DNA from: Desarmillaria ectypa
Lineage: Eukaryota; Basidiomycota; Agaricomycetes; Agaricales; Physalacriaceae
Direction: 5' to 3'
DNA: 64,000 bases
Assembly: GCA_030407005.1 (NCBI GenBank)
Contig: JAUDYN010000002.1
Span: 868,001 to 932,000 of the forward strand
The notes below the pieces were generated by a model that worked only from the letters and a program-made list of their open reading frames with translations, searched no databases and was not told the DNA's origin. Positions 61,425-64,000 of this stretch are shown here, piece after piece; positions within the stretch are counted from its first letter, which is position 1; every line of letters begins with the position of its first letter. The position numbers were made by a program, and so were the translations under genes.

Positions 61425-62842
61425 ATGCCTCGTTGCACGAGAAAAGGCTGCAATAAAGAGTTTACCGAAGATAGTAATGAAGCGTGCATATTCCATCCGG
61501 GTGCTCCGGTGAGTCAATACTTCTTTCTTGCAGCCATTAGTCTAATGGAGGGTAGGTATTCCACGAAGGACTCAAGTCGTGGTCGTGCTGCTCTGATGTC
61601 AACAAGCCTGTGCTAGAGTTCGATGAATTCATGAAGATTTCTGTATGTATACATGCAGCTTCTGAAACGCACGAAAATTTTAAGCGTCTACTAGGGATGT
61701 ATGAAAACCGAACGCCACACTAATGATGCGCCCAAAATTGAACCCTCAAAGGTGCCCACCAACCCAAATAACCTTGCGGTATCAGTTTCCGAGGATGGCA
61801 AGGAGGTGTACGCCTCGGAAGTGATGCCTACTAATACCTCATCTCAATCGAAACTGCCTGCTTCTCTGCCTATTGTTTCGACGCAAACCCCTCCTCCAGC
61901 CATCGAAGAAGAGGATGATCTCTCCATACCAGTCGCAGTTGGAACGAAGTGTTTGAGGAAAGGTTGCGGTAAGCTTTTCGTGAGCGATGAACTTAACAGA
62001 CTCGGCGATGGAGAGGGGACCGTCTGTGTATACCACCCGTCTCCAGTTCGTTGGCCGCTAAGTCCGTGATGTGCGCATCTACTGACTTGTTCGCGTCATA
62101 GCCGATATTCAGAGAAGGCAGCAAGGTATATTACTTACATTCTGGCGAAGCGCTTTTTTTGAATTTCTCAAAATTAGGGTTATCTATGCTGCAAACGCCG
62201 CGTCCTCGAGTTTGACGAGTTTCTCAAGATTGGGGGGTGCAAAACTGGTCGCCACGTTTTTGCCGTTAAAGCAGCACCCGGACCAGTACGTTATATCCTT
62301 TTGGTCACCAACATGTTGGACCTCATGCTGCTTTAAACACAGGCTCTAACAGAGTGTCGTATAGAGCATTATCAGACAGTAGACAAGGTCCATGTGTCCA
62401 TCTACGCCAAGAAAGCCGATGAAGACAAGACCACCATAAAGTTTGAAAGCGACAAAGTATATCTGGTAGTCCAATCCAGGTCGTTCTAGACTAATCATCC
62501 GTTTACAGGTGATCCTTGACATCTTGTTCCAAGATACGAAGAGATTCATTCACACCATCGATCTCGTGGGTCCGATAAACGCTGAGAAGTCTACCTTCCA
62601 GATCATGGGAACCAAGGTCCATCCTGGATTATTCGACGCCTCCTTTTATGAGATTGACTTTCACCTTTTAGGTTGAGCTCCACCTTCAGAAGGAGGATGG
62701 TCGAAGCTGGCCCGTCTTAGAGAAAACCGAGCTAGTAAAAATCGGCAATTACGCTGTTACTTTTGGGGTTGGTGGTCGAACCGGGACCATCGGCGGTAAA
62801 GAAATCATTCTGGATGCATCGAACCAAGTGAGGACAGGGTAA
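61425..62842 (+). CDS. CHORD/CS-domain co-chaperone (CHORDC1/RAR1-like)
   Basis: Two CHORD zinc domains followed by a CS (p23-like) domain, the layout of animal CHORDC1/melusin-type HSP90 co-chaperones. CHORD1: MPRCTRKGCNKEF, EACIFHPGAPVFHEGLKSWS, CCSDVNKPVLEFDEFMKISG. An acidic/Ser/Pro linker follows. CHORD2: CLRKGCGKLFVSDELNR, CVYHPSPPIFREGSKGYL, CCKRRVLEFDEFLKIGGC, TGRHVF. CS: IEHYQTVDKVHVSIYAKKAD, VILDILFQDTKRFIHTIDLV, MGTKVELHLQKEDGRSWPVL. Introns are canonical and the Cys/His ligands I checked are present. It ends ASNQVRTG. About 330 residues. Tail to tail with the IF-2 gene, about 106 bp apart. Intact. Confidence 0.93.
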
Positions 62843-62948
62843 ATCGTCCGTGGAGGGATGAGTTGGCTGTATTCGTAATAGATGTAGATCTATAATAAAA
62901 TATTCTTCTAAGCTCATGAATAATGGTGCGAGGTCTCTACCATAGATA

Positions 62949-64000
62949 TTATAATACGCCTGGTTTCTCTATGGTCTCATACGTCTGAATCGTGTCTCCG
63001 GGTAAGAGATCTGAGTATCCTGCCAGACCTAATCCGCATTCCGTTCCCTTACGGATTTCCGTGACCTCCTTTTTCATTATCCGCATTGTGTCCATGGTCC
63101 CTAAAAGTAACATAAGCAATCGCACGCAAATCACAAAAGACATCGAGCGAACCTTTGTGGATCACTTTTCCATTCCTTACCACCTTCGCCGTTCTATTCT
63201 TCTCCATCAGCCCGCTAACCACACGAGATCCAGCAATCTTCTTTGTTAGCCCACCCTTCAACGATATGTCGAAAAGCTGCAAAACAGTCGCCTCGCCAGT
63301 AACCCTGGTCTCATAAATCTTTGGTAACAGATCTATGACACGCGCCGTGATATCATCTACCAATCGATAAATAATTCCTGAGGAGCAGACCGGAACTTGA
63401 TTTTGGATGGCGATGGCCTCGATAGGCTTGGGAACTTTGACAGAGAATGCAACAACTGTGCCTACAGGATGAGAATCAGAAAGGCCAAACAACAAACAAG
63501 ATGTTGGAATGAGATGGTATACCTCCCGCAGCCTTCGCCATCATGATATCCGACTCTGATACATCGCCAACGGAAGAAGAGATGACGCGGCTTATTGCAA
63601 CGTCATTCCCAATCCCATGGATGGCGCCAACTACTGCCTCCGCACTACCACTGACGTCTGCCTTGACGACCAGTTTCAGCTCCCTTAGTCCGGTCTCAAC
63701 AGGTTTCTGCTCTCGTGCTGCCTCCTCTGCCTCCGCGGCGGCTTCTTCCTCTTCCCGCCGCTCCCGCTCCTCTCTCCTGGCCTTATTAATAGCCTCCACA
63801 TCTTTCAACGACGCTTCAATCTCCGCCTGCCTAACCTTGTTGGCCAAAGCTTTCTTCACGTCACTTTCAGAGCCCTGAAGCACCTCGTCTCCTGCATTCG
63901 GAAGTGTTTTCCAGCCAGACACAGTCACGGCCATACCAGGGTAGGCGGCTTTAACAGCCTTTCCTGTTGAGTCAAACATAACTCGTACTTTGCTTTGACT
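62949..64000 (-). CDS. IFM1: Mitochondrial translation initiation factor IF-2, C-terminal half (5' end beyond window)
   Basis: Only the C-terminal half is in the window; the GTPase domain lies to the right. In frame at the edge: SKVRVMFDSTGKAVKAAYPG, MAVTVSGWKTLPNAGDEVLQ; a charged Glu/Arg coiled insert; LKLVVKADVSGSAEAVVGAI; domain IV parts VVAFSVKVPKPIEAIAIQNQ, YRLVDDITARVIDLLPKIYE, AGSRVVSGLMEKNRTAKVVR; and the end KKEVTEIRKGTECGLGLAGY, LPGDTIQTYETIEKPGVL with the stop at 62949-62951. IF-2 recruits fMet-tRNA to the mitochondrial small subunit. Two introns: one near 63528-63463 and a short one (about 34-43 nt) near 63140-63105 whose exact donor is uncertain. Confidence 0.93.

Overview
The window is nuclear DNA of a filamentous basidiomycete, almost certainly an Agaricomycete (mushroom or wood/litter fungus). 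The genes are cut by many introns of about 45-65 nt with GT-AG borders. Several predicted proteins belong to families I know mainly from Agaricomycetes (DUF6699, DUF7330, an LRR-type orphan). One secreted xylanase carries a fungal CBM1 cellulose-binding domain. No ribosomal genes, CRISPR array, operon or intact transposon was seen.

Layout. 0.1-4.4 kb: CIA2/FAM96B-type Fe-S assembly protein (+), a DUF7330 protein (-), a small orphan (-) and RAD18 (-). 5.0-7.1 kb: GH10 endoxylanase with CBM1 (+), head to head with RAD18. 8.2-9.2 kb: DUF6699 protein. 11.8-14.1 kb: a conserved fungal protein of unknown role (-), head to head with NTF2 (+). 14.2-16.2 kb: secreted GH88-like hydrolase (-) and an initiator tRNA-Met (-). 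16.3-21.4 kb: GH38 alpha-mannosidase of the Ams1 type (+). 21.9-24.2 kb: coiled-coil protein (-). 25.8-27.1 kb: RNase P/MRP subunit RPP1 (+) with an apparent +1 frameshift. 27.8-29.0 kb: TATA-binding protein (-). 30.1-31.7 kb: an unrecognised multi-exon coding region (-). 31.9-34.4 kb: Vps1-type dynamin (+). 34.7-36.0 kb: LRR-like orphan (-). 37.7-38.6 kb: SET-domain gene (-) with two in-frame stops. 39.4-40.6 kb: multi-pass membrane protein (+). 42.0-45.6 kb: M13 metallopeptidase (-). 46.0-53.2 kb: NADH-glutamate synthase GLT1 (-). 54.7-56.3 kb: LST8 (-). 58.5-60.0 kb: mitochondrial-carrier-like protein (+). 61.4-62.8 kb: CHORD/CS co-chaperone (+). 62.9-64.0 kb: mitochondrial IF-2 (-), cut by the window end.

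The genes are mostly unrelated housekeeping functions: DNA repair, transcription, tRNA processing, nuclear import, vesicle traffic, TOR signalling, nitrogen assimilation and mitochondrial translation. Three carbohydrate hydrolases (GH10, GH88-like, GH38) are interspersed and fit a plant-polymer-degrading saprotroph. They do not form an obvious co-regulated cluster.

The most striking signals are extremely small exons: two 2-nt exons (one in GH10, one in GH38), a 4-nt exon inside the GH38 metal-binding motif and two 9-nt exons. Also notable are two GC-AG introns in deeply conserved genes, the frameshift in RPP1, and the stop-interrupted SET gene. I found no convincing new defence, mobile or biosynthetic system.
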